From positions 1,535,369-1,599,368 of the forward strand of contig AP024596.1 in assembly GCA_019704295.1 (NCBI GenBank): 64,000 nucleotides of DNA, in the 5' to 3' direction. Position numbers and translations under genes: made by a program. The stretch is from Sulfolobales archaeon HS-7 (GTDB taxonomy: Archaea > Thermoproteota > Thermoprotei_A > Sulfolobales > Sulfolobaceae). The notes below the pieces were generated by a model. The model made no database searches. It saw only the letters and a program-made list of their open reading frames with translations, and was not told the DNA's origin. Positions within the stretch are counted from its first letter, which is position 1; each line of letters begins with the position of its first letter. Below, in pieces: positions 55,033-64,000 of the stretch.

Positions 55033-56547
55033 TTGACCAATAACGTTGAGGAACTTGGTAAGGGGTTAATGACGAACTACATTAACCTTTTTCGGGGAAG
55101 ACTAATCTCCCATCTTATAGGAGCGATAGGTAGCATCCTAATAATAAGGATTCTAGAACCAGAGGATTTTGGAATTCTCTCAATAGCTATGTCAATTCCC
55201 TACATAGTGGGAGCTTTCGGAAATCTAGGTGTTAACACCGCGGTTACCCACTTTACATCAAAACATAAGGCATCCAATCTCGATTACGCGAAAAAGGTAA
55301 TCGCAAGTGGAATGGTCTTTGACGTACTGTTCGGTTCGGCTCTAGCTTTAGCAGGATACCTGCTGTCCCCGTTCATCTTTTCCCTGGTATTGAATAAACC
55401 CTCAATTACTCCTTATGGCGAATTTGCGAGTATTTATACGGTAATTTACTGGAGTTTTAGTTCGACATTTTCCGGATTATTAGGATTAGAATTAACGCAT
55501 TATAACAGTCGTCTTTGGATAATACACTATTCGTTTCAAACTTTATCAACAGTAGCCTTAGCAATTGCTTGGTCAAAGATTTACGGGGTGATATTAGGAT
55601 ACGCTTTGAGCTACTTGGTTGTTGTGATTTACGGTGCCCTCATATTGAGAAGACAGGGAATCCTTAAGGGAGTATCCCCATCACTAACTGTTCTTATCGA
55701 AATGCTTCGTTATAGCCTTCCTCTAACCCTATCTTCTGCCATAAACAATGTATTCGGAATATACACCAACTCGTTTGTAAATAGGGTATTAACTATAATC
55801 ATCATATCAAACCTAAACGCATCATCTAGGATAAGCTTCTTTTTCGATACTATATTTAATCCCTTAAGTTACGCTATACAACCGTTATTATCAAAGATGG
55901 ACAAGACAGACAAGCTCGGAATGAACGTAATGATTAATAAGCTGTTTAAACTGAGGTTAATGCTCCAGGTCCCCCTGATCCTAATTATCTTTTCGTTGTC
56001 AACGATCGTGATTAACGTGTTAGCAGGTCCGCAATATGAAAGCGCGTCCTTTCTGTTAAAGCTTTCAATGATAGGTTACCTTATAACATCAGCGTCAGGA
56101 GGATCTATCCTGAATTCCCTTCTAATATACCAGGGGTATACGAAATTTTCCATGAGAATAGGAATACTAAACACTCTAATTTACGCTATACTTGTAACTG
56201 GATTAGTAATAAAATTTGGTGTTATTGGATATTTTATAGCTGGATGGTTTTATTGGATCCCAGGATATGCTATAACGATGATGTTCGTAACTGAGACATT
56301 CAGTTATAAATTTCCTGCAAGACTTGTTTTCGAAATCTTCGTCATTGGGGGTTCTGTTATGTTCCCTTTAATATTCATTGACTCGTTATTTGGGATTCCA
56401 ATAGCGATTGGACTTTTACTCTTAGTATTTAAACTGTATGTAAGATTTGGTCTTCTGACTAAGGGAGAGATTGAAGTCTTCGTCCATAGCCTTAGGAATT
56501 CTGGACTGGGATTCCTCGAAAAACCTTTGCTCAAACTCCTTTCATGA
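55033..56547 (+). CDS. Wzx-type polysaccharide/oligosaccharide flippase
   Basis: A 504-residue protein with about 12-14 helices of the MOP (MATE/MVF) superfamily, polysaccharide-transport branch. LFRGRLISHLIGAIGSILII and RILEPEDFGILSIAMSIPYI at the N-terminus are typical, as are GNLGVNTAVTHF and a C-terminal LVIKFGVIGYFIAGW. It flips lipid-linked glycans from the cytosol across the membrane. TTG at 55033 is the farthest start; ATG at 55069 is the alternative. It is a central element of the glycan locus. Confidence 0.9.
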   Translation: MTNNVEELGKGLMTNYINLFRGRLISHLIGAIGSILIIRILEPEDFGILSIAMSIPYIVGAFGNLGVNTAVTHFTSKHKASNLDYAKKVIASGMVFDVLFGSALALAGYLLSPFIFSLVLNKPSITPYGEFASIYTVIYWSFSSTFSGLLGLELTHYNSRLWIIHYSFQTLSTVALAIAWSKIYGVILGYALSYLVVVIYGALILRRQGILKGVSPSLTVLIEMLRYSLPLTLSSAINNVFGIYTNSFVNRVLTIIIISNLNASSRISFFFDTIFNPLSYAIQPLLSKMDKTDKLGMNVMINKLFKLRLMLQVPLILIIFSLSTIVINVLAGPQYESASFLLKLSMIGYLITSASGGSILNSLLIYQGYTKFSMRIGILNTLIYAILVTGLVIKFGVIGYFIAGWFYWIPGYAITMMFVTETFSYKFPARLVFEIFVIGGSVMFPLIFIDSLFGIPIAIGLLLLVFKLYVRFGLLTKGEIEVFVHSLRNSGLGFLEKPLLKLLS

Positions 56548-57383
56548 ACTACCCTTCCCTACGAATATGGCTTTCCTGCTTCTCATCCCTACTCATAGGC
56601 ATAAGTTAGAGGTAGAGGGCTAAGCTCGACAAAAGCAATACCTAATGTCTTAAGTATGTTAAGGAAAGCGCCATTCCCCATGTTTGTAATCTAGATGCAA
56701 TATCGGATACACGTTCTAACGACGTTAGAACTTAACGTAACCGTGCTTCGCGCTAGTCGTTTAAGCACGCGGAATTAACTAGGAAGAGATTCTTATCGTA
56801 TTTTTCGAGTTAATACTCCATAATATTCCTAAGCTCTTAGAGAACGAAATCGTGAAATCTCAGTTTATTGAGGGACTTAGCGACAAGCTATCTTAGGTGT
56901 TCGTGGGATCTTGCGAGTTCTGGCGATTCATATGCCGATTGAAAATCGCTATATTTCATGTAAATAATGATAATTTAATGAAGAAATTAATGCGTATATT
57001 TCTGCCAAAACGAGAAGAATAAAGAGTTATGTAATATTATGTAGGTAAGTACGAGAGGAATTGGAGCGAGTAATATGAGAGCGTCATAACACGAGTTAAT
57101 GTTTCCCTTCTACGTCTCTAACCACTTGTGGGGCAGGAAGAGAATAGAAACGTTAAGAGTGAGTATAAGGCTATAAAGGAGCTCAAGGACTTCCTAGTAT
57201 TTATGCACACACCTACTAGATAAGGTTATGAAATACTCAGGACGTTAGGGAGAGTCAAGAGAATCCTAACGCGTATGAGTTAATAAAAGCCTGAAAATAC
57301 TGGCTCACTTAAAGCAACTCTCCTAACATATTGCTATGCCAGATTTTTATAGATACCTAATGATAGAGGAGCTAACTTAGGAA
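56548..57383. other. Gene-poor stretch with decayed IS-like DNA
   Basis: No intact gene is visible. Short broken frames on the plus strand (for example IPHVCNLDAISD near 56670 and further basic segments to about 57260) look like transposase debris, but the family is not determined. Confidence 0.35.
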
Positions 57384-57767
57384 CTACGAGAACCTGTTAG
57401 CTAACACTGCCACCAATATTATAACTGCCGGATTGTCATCAGCTACATCATCTGGATGTGACGACTCTATGAAAGCCCAAACTAACTTTACAACAAACGC
57501 TATAATGAAAACTCCCAAATAGATGTTATTTAATCCGGACAGCGTAGCTTCATTCTTCTTTTTCATAAGGAAGTAAAGGAGTATACCAACAATTCCCAAT
57601 ATTACCACAATGTCGTCCACAGCAAGGGGGGATTGTTGTGGATTTCTAAAGCAATACCAGAACCGAAAACTAAGAGTATTATTGAAGAAAATAGGAAAAC
57701 TCTCCGTATTGAGATTAGTTTTTCCTACTTTTGCGTACGAATCCAAATCCTTAAGAGCTTCTGACAT
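57384..57767 (-). pseudogene. Small membrane protein with two compensating homopolymer indels
   Basis: The 127-codon frame starts MSEALKDLDSYAKVGK and ends with two helices (VVILGIVGILLYFLMKK; IYLGVFIIAFVVKLVWAF). Between about 57715 and 57635 the frame is polar and unlike a membrane protein, but the next frame there reads LISIRRVFLFSSIILLVFGS and GIALEIHNNPP, a good first helix. One extra A in a run of five and one missing C in a run of six would join all parts into a three-helix protein. The family is unknown. Confidence 0.6.
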
Positions 57768-58347
57768 AAAAACTTTCCGAAAGTTTTACTTTGTTGTATT
57801 GTTTGTACATAGAATTATATTCAACAAAGATTATTGCAATTCGCAAAGACCGAGCTCTCCTGCGAGTTTCACCTTTACCCTAAACCAATTCTTAGAGTGC
57901 ATACTTAGAGTATGCAAAGAATGTACTTGAGGGAATCAAATTAGCCAAGCACTTACTGGAAGTGAGAAAGTAAAGGAGATAAAAACAATGTGATTTCAAA
58001 CGCCCGAAAACCACGTACTATTAACCACACTTATGCGTGAATAACGAATATAGTTAGAGATATTAGACGCCCAAACCCTAACTTTTAGTAGCCGCGGCCT
58101 AGACCCAGCAGTTGAGGGGGCTATCGCGAATGAGGTAACCTCGATAAAGGGTTTAAGGATAATTTCTCCTCGCTGAGACGAACAATTCCGCTAGCCCAGA
58201 TTTTATGAAACATGTAAAAACTTACGGGAAGCTGTACTAACGAAGCTGACGAGTTTAGAGAACACACTGTAATAGGCCTTGCGAGCCTACTGGTCCTTCT
58301 TCGCATGTCGTAGATTGAAACGCCCAATAGTCAATCTCAACTAATAC
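57768..58347. other. Gene-poor stretch with decayed DNA
   Basis: No intact gene is visible. Protein-like fragments on the plus strand (EADEFREHTVIGLASLLVLL near 58235) precede the conserved element end at 58348, suggesting a dead insertion element. Confidence 0.35.
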
Positions 58348-58382
58348 TATGCATGAAGTTCGATCTAAATATTATTAAACAC
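58348..58382. repeat. Conserved IS-end-like motif, copy 3
   Basis: TATGCATGAAGTTCGATCT then AAATATTATTAAACAC matches copies at 6309 and 24762. It overlaps the stop codon of the GT4 gene at 58375, so the element end may have replaced the original 3' end of that gene. Confidence 0.5.
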
Positions 58383-59484
58383 CCCCCTTAGAGATAAAGC
58401 CCTCTAGAATCGAATGAAAGGAATCAACTACATTATCCCAGGAAAATTTTCTACCACACTCTTCCGCATCTTTTCTTGCTTCAAGAGAATCACCTAATAA
58501 TTCTAAAGCTCTTTCTGCCAGACCTTCTTTGTCACCCACATTAACCAACTTCACAGCATCACAATTTCCAAAGTAATATTTCAAAGCTGGTATGTTATAT
58601 CCTACAACTGGAAGTCCATTATATAACGATTCCGCAACGGTCAATCCAAACGTATCGAGTTTGGATGGGTAGATCAGTACTCCTGAGCTTGCCATTAGGG
58701 AATAAAGTTTCTCCCTATTTGTTATATTTCCTAAATAACTTATGTCGTTGTTCATTCCTAGATTGAAGCCAAAGTCCAAAGGCCCAGCAATTGCGAATCT
58801 GTAGAAACCATTTTCTTTTAAATATTTCATCACGTATATTGCATCCGGCGTCCCTTTCACCTCTCCGAGACGCGCAACGTGAATAGCATCGTATGATATT
58901 CCCCTGATTTTCTCTACCTTTTCCTCGCTAACTCCACCGGGAGGATCTAAAGGTTCGCACTCTATCCCAAACTTCGCCCTGATTTCCTCCTGGAGTATTT
59001 TTCCAGCGCATATGTTTCTAGTGCTTTTTTTAACGTATTTGTACGTTGACATTACATTATTCAACCAAACTAACCCTTCGATAGGATTAGTTGTCTTTGC
59101 CATTTTTAAATAGAGCCTTATAAGAGGAAACTCTATGTACGGCATTGAATATAATATGTTAACGGAGTTTTGAGTTCTGAAACCTATAACGAAATCGTAA
59201 TTCTTTGAGATTGCTGATAAAATCCTTTGCATTTCCGTACGCTTGAAAAAGAAAAGGAAGCTCCTGCCAGTAAAGTTCTTCTTATATTTCAGCCTTATTT
59301 CCGAGTGAGAGTGTGCAGACTCTATTACCCCATTTATTGAGGAGAGTCCCTTCTCATCCTGCAGTAGAAACTCTAAAATGTCGAAATCTATACCGTGATC
59401 TTTACCCCTCTTAATTAGTTCCGAAATGGTCGTCGTTGCACCTGACGTAGGTGGATCCCCTATGGAAACGTAAAGGACTCTCAT
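58375..59484 (-). CDS. Glycosyltransferase family 4
   Basis: A GT-B enzyme of 369 residues from the ATG at 59484 (385 from 59532). MRVLYVSIGDPPTSGATTT is the natural GT4 start, and a TTATAATATAAG box lies about 30 nt upstream, favouring it. The donor half has YDAIHVARLGEVKGTPDAIY and LDTFGLTVAESLYNGLPVVG, close to EX7E with Asp in the first position. The C-terminus runs into an IS-end-like motif and may be slightly truncated. It is divergent from the GT2 at 59645. Confidence 0.88.
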   Translation of the reverse strand: MRVLYVSIGDPPTSGATTTISELIKRGKDHGIDFDILEFLLQDEKGLSSINGVIESAHSHSEIRLKYKKNFTGRSFLFFFKRTEMQRILSAISKNYDFVIGFRTQNSVNILYSMPYIEFPLIRLYLKMAKTTNPIEGLVWLNNVMSTYKYVKKSTRNICAGKILQEEIRAKFGIECEPLDPPGGVSEEKVEKIRGISYDAIHVARLGEVKGTPDAIYVMKYLKENGFYRFAIAGPLDFGFNLGMNNDISYLGNITNREKLYSLMASSGVLIYPSKLDTFGLTVAESLYNGLPVVGYNIPALKYYFGNCDAVKLVNVGDKEGLAERALELLGDSLEARKDAEECGRKFSWDNVVDSFHSILEGFISKGGV

Positions 59485-59612
59485 ATGAGGACTACTATAA
59501 AATCGGCTTATATTATAAGTAGTATTTTCCATGTATCTTCATCTATACTTTTTCCCTTAACATTTGTGAACCATGGGACTAATAGAAAACTTCCTCTCTC
59601 CGTTAGCCAAAG

Positions 59613-59619
59613 TTTTTAA
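59613..59619 (+). promoter_or_regulatory. TATA box of the GT2/DUF1616 pair
   Basis: TTTTTAA is centred 29 nt before the ATG at 59645. Confidence 0.45.
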
Positions 59620-59644
59620 CTAAGCAGACGTAATAGCTAACGTA

Positions 59645-60574
59645 ATGTGCCTACCAAAAGTAAGTATAGTAATTCCTACATTGAATTCCGAAAAAATGAT
59701 TAGTAAAACGCTAGATTCACTATCCCTTCTAGATTACGAGAATGTCGAGATAGTGATCATTGACGGTAGATCGACAGACGGAACCCTCGAAATAGTAAAG
59801 AATAAGGCTGTTGGCGACGACGTAAGGATGATAATTGAACCTAAACGAGGAAGAGGTATAGCGTATAACAGGGGAATCAAGGAAAGTAATGGGAAATACG
59901 TGGCGTTTCTAGATAGCGATGCAAAGATAGGTTCAAGTTTGTGGATTAAAAACGCCGTTAAAGTAATGGAAGATAATGAAAAAGTCGCTGTCGTATTTAC
60001 TAAGGTTTACTCTCCAACGGACTCAAGCTTCATGCAAAAGTCCATTGATACGTTTCTGTGTAAGGGTTTCACCACCGCTAACGGAGCTGTCTACAGAAAA
60101 AGCGCCGTAGTAGAGGCAGGAGGGTTTAACACGAGTATGAATTACATGCAGGAGGACGAACTCTTAAATAAACTCGAAAAATTAGGCTATCTCTACAAAG
60201 TTAATACCTCCGATGAAATCCTACATTATCATCGCAATTCTATAATTGGATATATAAAACAGAACGTACAGGCAGCAAAAGGTGCGCTAGCGTATTTTAG
60301 GGCAACTAAGAGGAAGTGGATTTTAAAAGATGCGCTCTTGAGAGTCGCTTCGTTTTCAGGACTTATGGCCCTTCTGGCGTTATTAATGTATTTTAGAGAC
60401 TTTAAGATTTTAATCCTGTCACTAATAACATTATATCTAGGTACCACCTACTTAGTTAATAGTAAAACGTGCGAACGTTACAAATTTTCTAAATATGTAT
60501 TGACGTCGCCTGTATTCATCTTTCTCTCATTAGTCGGATATGTGTTCGGACTTTTACAGGTGATTCTTACATGA
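59645..60574 (+). CDS. Glycosyltransferase family 2 with C-terminal membrane helices
   Basis: A 309-residue GT-A enzyme. The donor site is SIVIPTLNSEKMISKTL, VIIDGRSTDGT and FLDSDAKIGS (DxD), then GRGIAYNRGI and NYMQEDELLNKL as acceptor/ED motif. Two or three helices at the C-terminus (from about 235) anchor it in the membrane. It is coupled to the DUF1616-type protein by an ATGA overlap. It is likely to act on a lipid-linked intermediate at the membrane face. Confidence 0.92.
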   Translation: MCLPKVSIVIPTLNSEKMISKTLDSLSLLDYENVEIVIIDGRSTDGTLEIVKNKAVGDDVRMIIEPKRGRGIAYNRGIKESNGKYVAFLDSDAKIGSSLWIKNAVKVMEDNEKVAVVFTKVYSPTDSSFMQKSIDTFLCKGFTTANGAVYRKSAVVEAGGFNTSMNYMQEDELLNKLEKLGYLYKVNTSDEILHYHRNSIIGYIKQNVQAAKGALAYFRATKRKWILKDALLRVASFSGLMALLALLMYFRDFKILILSLITLYLGTTYLVNSKTCERYKFSKYVLTSPVFIFLSLVGYVFGLLQVILT

Positions 60575-61242
60575 ACGTTCAGAGCGTTAATGCATTAGTT
60601 TCCCAATACAAGGCGATCTACTCCTCTTATACCCATAGCCTTTACACGACGGAACTGATCGTATCTGTTCTCGCCATGACCTTTCCTGGGGTTATTTTAC
60701 TTATATTATTGTTCTATAAGAAGAGCATTACCTCTATCTACAACGAGATTTGGTTTAGAATAAACAGGAGGGCATTAATCACCGAATATAAAAAGCAAGA
60801 CAATGGTGTAATTTACGGGATAGTCCTTGGATTAATTATTGTTGCATCCCTAGCTTCGTTTGGTTACCTTTACTCCACAGGTTTCCAGAAGGAACCTTTT
60901 TCATATATGTTAATGCTCAATGAAGAAGGTGTTGTTGGAGGTTACCCGTCATACGTGCTAGCCGGAAGTAACGTGTCATTTCTGCTGCAGATTGGAAACC
61001 ATGAAGGCGTTCCGATGCTTTACATGCTCACAATCACTCTGTTGAATTCGACTTATAATCAAACGTTACTATCACTATACCGTATTCTATACCCTGAGGG
61101 AAATTACACATTCCCTATATCCATCTCCATCCAGTATCCCGGTCAATACAAGATAGTTGCTAAACTCTACGACTTTAACCTTACTTCAAACTCATTTAAG
61201 TTTGACGGAGTTTTTAATCAGTTCCTTATAACGGTTAAGTAG
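60571..61242 (+). CDS. DUF1616-type membrane protein
   Basis: A 223-residue protein with two helices (about 28-52 and 90-112) and an extracytoplasmic beta domain. The domain carries LMLNEEGVVGGYPSYVLAG and LLQIGNHEGVPMLY, the diagnostic motif of DUF1616 proteins, which are usually found with archaeal glycosylation genes. Here it overlaps the membrane-anchored GT2 by 4 nt, which fits that association. The function is not established. Confidence 0.82.
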   Translation: MNVQSVNALVSQYKAIYSSYTHSLYTTELIVSVLAMTFPGVILLILLFYKKSITSIYNEIWFRINRRALITEYKKQDNGVIYGIVLGLIIVASLASFGYLYSTGFQKEPFSYMLMLNEEGVVGGYPSYVLAGSNVSFLLQIGNHEGVPMLYMLTITLLNSTYNQTLLSLYRILYPEGNYTFPISISIQYPGQYKIVAKLYDFNLTSNSFKFDGVFNQFLITVK

Positions 61243-61312
61243 GGGATCGCCAATTAGTTTTGAGACTATTTCAGGAAAACTTATAGCTTCAGAAAATAAC
61301 TGTAACGGGTTA

Positions 61313-61573
61313 ATGAGAAAGATTGAAATAACTAAACATGTCTCATATGAACAGCTTCTAAAGCTTTACTCTAAGGAGGATAGCGGAAAACTGAAACTAA
61401 GACTCCTTATAATAGTTATGCTTTATGAGGGGAGGACTGAGGTTGAGATATCCTCCTCAATAAAGGTTTCAAGACCAACCATAAGGAAATGGTTAAAGAG
61501 GTGGAATACTCAAGGGTATAAGGGATTAACAGACAAACCGCGTGAGAGGAAAATCCCTAAGGGAAGTAAGTGA
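61313..61573 (+). pseudogene. IS630-family transposase N-terminal fragment
   Basis: An 86-codon frame equals the helix-turn-helix part of IS630 transposases (LYEGRTEVEISSSIKVSRPT, IRKWLKRWNTQGYKGLTDKP). The DDE catalytic domain is missing: the frame ends with a stop after GSK and nothing similar follows. It is a truncated remnant, related to the Sulfolobales ISC1048-like group by recollection. Confidence 0.75.
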
Positions 61574-62224
61574 GGCCGCTTATTACAAAATGTAACCTCT
61601 TAGACCCAAAAATTCCCAATGTTAGATATGCAGGAATTTTCCGGTTTGGGGAAAATCAGCCCAGCCTTATACTTAGTCGGACCTTGAGGATCAAGGGAAA
61701 ATCTATCATTGGGCACAATATAACACGTCTAACTCTGCGGAAAACTAGGAATTATACTTTCGAAGGTTTATCATATACAAACTAATGGCCTTGGTTTTTT
61801 AAAGTCTGACAAAGCATAATGAAAAGCGAGGGAGAGATTGTGCCAATTCCTGATTGTTGCGATGAATCACACCCTCATAAACTAAGGGGATACATCAATG
61901 ATCTAACGAATATTGACTTTTATCTTAACGATGTTCACGAACGTTAAGGTTACTCCTTATGAACTGCTACTCCATGATTGCTACATTCCCATTTGCCTTA
62001 GAAGGGGTAGAGAACTGCCCTAAGAGGTTTGTTAAGCTGCATGTCTAACTCGGCATGCGTGCGCTATAGAAATGTTTCGATAGGAAATACAGAGGAATTG
62101 GATAGGTGTTAGCTTCTATAATCGCTTGAACTTCTATATATATAAGTTATGACGATATGTATTGGGAAACATTAGAATTATGTGTATAGGATTTAGCTCT
62201 AAACAAATAGAAGATCCGAAATCC
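61574..62224. other. Gene-poor stretch with decayed DNA
   Basis: No intact gene is visible. A protein-like fragment (MIATFPFALEGVENCPKRF near 61975) suggests further transposase debris. The promoter of the LamG protein lies at its end. Confidence 0.35.
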
Positions 62225-62234
62225 TTTTATATAA
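62225..62234 (+). promoter_or_regulatory. TATA box of the LamG protein gene
   Basis: TTTTATATAA is centred 27 nt before the ATG at 62257, a near-consensus archaeal core promoter. Confidence 0.6.
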
Positions 62235-62256
62235 TTTCCCACTAGAGTTTTCCGCA

Positions 62257-63372
62257 ATGGAGGAAAAAAGGAGGCAATTCATAAAATATGCCGTGACGGG
62301 GATAGGAGCAGGAGTGACTATCCCCTTAGTTGAAAAGATGAAAATCCAAGGAGTTAAGAGTTCTCCAGCTCAATTTCTAGGTGGATTCGATATAGTAGTA
62401 TATGGAAGTCCCTCGACGGGATATACAGCGGTAACTAGCAGTGGAACTATAATATTTCAAGGCAACTGCTCTCAAGGAAGCGGAACTTGCGGTATATATG
62501 AGGCAATTGATTACGCTGTAAATCATGGATATGGAAGAGTGGCACTTTTGGGTCAATTCTATCCTACTAGCTCGCCCTCACAGTTCCCAAATTACGAAGC
62601 TACGGTGGATGGTAATGCGGTAGTTTACGCCTCAGGGAGTAGCCTTCTAATGTGCATGTGGCTATATAATTATACATCGAATTCGATAAGAATCCAATGG
62701 TACGAGAAGGCAGGAGTTTTAAATTCGATCCTATTGAGAAGACCTTCGTTCTCCCAGAATCCATATGTAATATTCGATACACCCGCAGAATCATTATTTT
62801 TTTCCAACGGTCAACAGGCTTTGGGTACCCCATCATCCTTTTCTATCTCGGCTTGGGTATACGGTCAGGGTAACAATAACGGTGGCTATATTTTGACTTA
62901 CGGTTCTCTAGAAAAGGGGAAAATATGGTCGTTATATATGGGGTGGGGAAATGTGTATTTCAGTGGTATTTCCTCATCAATACCGAGCGTTCCCTTCCAT
63001 GTCGCCGTAACGTGTAGTAACGGAATTTGTGATCTATATGTTAATGGCGGGTTGGCGTCTTCAGGAACAGTATCAATGGACTACTCAATCTCCCCCGCCT
63101 ACCTGTGGATTGGAAACTTTCCAATTCAGAACCAGCAATCCGGAATATTACCTATAAATGGTAGAGCAGTTATAGAAAATGTACAGATATATTCCGAAGC
63201 TCTGTCATCATCGCAGATAGGAACACTTGCGTCAACCCCAATGCAAGATCCTATAGATTACGGTTCTCTGATTTTCTGGGCTCTTTACAGAGGTATATTC
63301 TACGTCGGAGATCTCGTCACAGGTAAGGGATTCCAGAGGATGGGAGCACTCCTAAAGAGTGGGGTGTTTTAG
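62257..63372 (+). CDS. Tat-exported protein with LamG/ConA-like lectin domain
   Basis: A 371-residue protein. A twin-arginine signal (KRRQFIK at 4-10, then AVTGIGAGVTIPLV) precedes an N-terminal region (about 42-150) resembling the start of a beta-helix or tailspike (FDIVVYGSP, GIYEAIDYAVNHGYGRVALL). A LamG-type lectin fold follows (about 180-335; SFSISAWVYGQGNNNGG, VPFHVAVTCSNGICDLYVNG, AVIENVQIYSEAL). It probably binds carbohydrate at the cell surface. The next gene starts directly after its stop. The same RRQFIK signal occurs at 24844. Confidence 0.85.
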   Translation: MEEKRRQFIKYAVTGIGAGVTIPLVEKMKIQGVKSSPAQFLGGFDIVVYGSPSTGYTAVTSSGTIIFQGNCSQGSGTCGIYEAIDYAVNHGYGRVALLGQFYPTSSPSQFPNYEATVDGNAVVYASGSSLLMCMWLYNYTSNSIRIQWYEKAGVLNSILLRRPSFSQNPYVIFDTPAESLFFSNGQQALGTPSSFSISAWVYGQGNNNGGYILTYGSLEKGKIWSLYMGWGNVYFSGISSSIPSVPFHVAVTCSNGICDLYVNGGLASSGTVSMDYSISPAYLWIGNFPIQNQQSGILPINGRAVIENVQIYSEALSSSQIGTLASTPMQDPIDYGSLIFWALYRGIFYVGDLVTGKGFQRMGALLKSGVF

Positions 63373-64000
63373 ATGCCGGTTGTGGTCTCAGATCACATGG
63401 ATGAAGACGTAGATTTTTACGTACCTCCTGGAGCGGACGCTACTGATGCCCTCAATGACGCGTTAATACTATCAGAAATTTACGGTGTTGCACACATAGT
63501 TATAAGGGGTAGACTCTACGTTTACGCCTCTTCGAACCCTACATTAACATTGGATCAATCGGAACATTACGTATTCGAGGGAGATGGTCTCGGTGAAATA
63601 GTCTATGTAAATCCGAATGGTATTTCGAATCCTGCTAGTATGATATCAATATCCCCAATAGCAACGCAAGAGATTAGTTATGCCTCAAGCAATGCATCTG
63701 TTACAGGGGTGCTTCAGTATTCCACCTACGGATGGATAGTGGCTTTCCGTAACTTAAGACTATCCAACCTCACAAGCCAACGGTGGCTAATTATAACAAG
63801 CTTTCCCAATAAGATGCACTCGACTATGTTTTACTTTGAAGGGGTGCAGTTCTTCTCATCGATTTGGATAAATGAAACTACATTGGTTCTGTTCTATAAC
63901 TGCTATGTAAATAACAACGAAATTCTAATCGACTCCCAGTCTAGGGAAGCCATAGTGTTAGGAACCAGGTTCGAGAATAACGGGGGGTTGGCAATATCTC
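63373..64000 (+). CDS. Beta-helix-like protein, 3' end beyond the window
   Basis: This partial gene has 209 codons in the window and no stop. The ATG directly follows the TAG of the LamG gene, so the two are coupled. The N-terminus (DATDALNDALILSEIYG, VAHIVIRGRLYVYASS) resembles the start of right-handed beta-helix proteins such as pectate lyases and viral tailspikes, and the following strands (IVAFRNLRLSNLTSQRW; TLVLFYNCYVNNN) look like helix coils. No signal peptide is present, so it might be exported with its Tat partner. The function is unknown. Confidence 0.7.
   Translation, partial: MPVVVSDHMDEDVDFYVPPGADATDALNDALILSEIYGVAHIVIRGRLYVYASSNPTLTLDQSEHYVFEGDGLGEIVYVNPNGISNPASMISISPIATQEISYASSNASVTGVLQYSTYGWIVAFRNLRLSNLTSQRWLIITSFPNKMHSTMFYFEGVQFFSSIWINETTLVLFYNCYVNNNEILIDSQSREAIVLGTRFENNGGLAIS

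Noticed and set aside
61570..61785. 71-codon frame after the IS630 fragment
   Set aside because: No continuation of the transposase and no protein-like features; probably chance.
1..64000. CRISPR arrays, rRNA and riboswitches
   Set aside because: No regularly spaced repeats, no rRNA-like segments and no recognisable riboswitch core were seen on reading the window.

Overview
The window reads as a chromosomal segment of a thermoacidophilic crenarchaeon of the Sulfolobales, most likely Sulfolobaceae. The base composition is AT-rich. Many genes have an A/T-rich TATA box 25-30 nt upstream of the first codon (leaderless mRNAs), whereas downstream operon genes use GGAGG or GGTGA sites, TTG/GTG starts and 4-nt stop/start overlaps. 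The family 1 beta-glycosidase closely resembles LacS of Saccharolobus solfataricus. The ABC solute-binding protein has a Ser/Thr/Pro stalk and C-terminal membrane anchor, as in Sulfolobus sugar receptors. No rRNA, tRNA or CRISPR array was found.

Layout. 0-6.4 kb: MFS exporter, orphan ParA-like ATPase, beta-hydroxyacid dehydrogenase, then decayed transposase DNA (IS256-like and IS110-like). 6.4-11 kb: an argininosuccinate-lyase-like enzyme divergent from an APC permease, which is coupled to an M28-like protein lacking its metal ligands. 11.7-17.7 kb: Nramp-like carrier with altered metal motifs, S9 peptidase, LacS and a TPR protein. 18.2-28 kb: an Opp/Cbt-type ABC transporter whose receptor/permease genes and ATPase genes are separated by unrelated genes (an unknown two-gene pair, a Tat-exported protein) and IS debris. 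28.4-30.7 kb: PIG-V-like mannosyltransferase and a two-gene unit pairing a zinc-finger heme-oxygenase-like (di-iron type) protein with a small Cys-rich protein.

31-61 kb is a large glycan/cell-surface locus. It holds about fifteen GT2/GT4 glycosyltransferases (several decayed, split or lacking catalytic motifs), GT-C-like and DUF1616-type membrane proteins, a Wzx-type flippase, a membrane-anchored phosphoesterase, and a minus-strand operon (45.66 to 36.8 kb) mixing glycosyltransferases with four membrane or surface proteins, one DUF4350-like. The likely joint role is building lipid-linked or protein-linked surface glycan and the envelope proteins that carry it. Tandem GT2 duplicates, two GT pseudogenes and frameshifted genes show rapid turnover. 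61-64 kb holds an IS630 fragment, then a Tat-signal LamG protein and the start of a beta-helix-like protein running off the window.

Most notable candidates: the glycosyltransferase/membrane operon at 36.8-45.7 kb, the zinc-finger HDO-like pair at 29.5-30.7 kb, the pseudo-M28/permease/lyase module, the Tat/LamG/beta-helix pair, an OppF gene with no canonical start codon, and a short element end present three times at boundaries between decayed DNA and intact genes.
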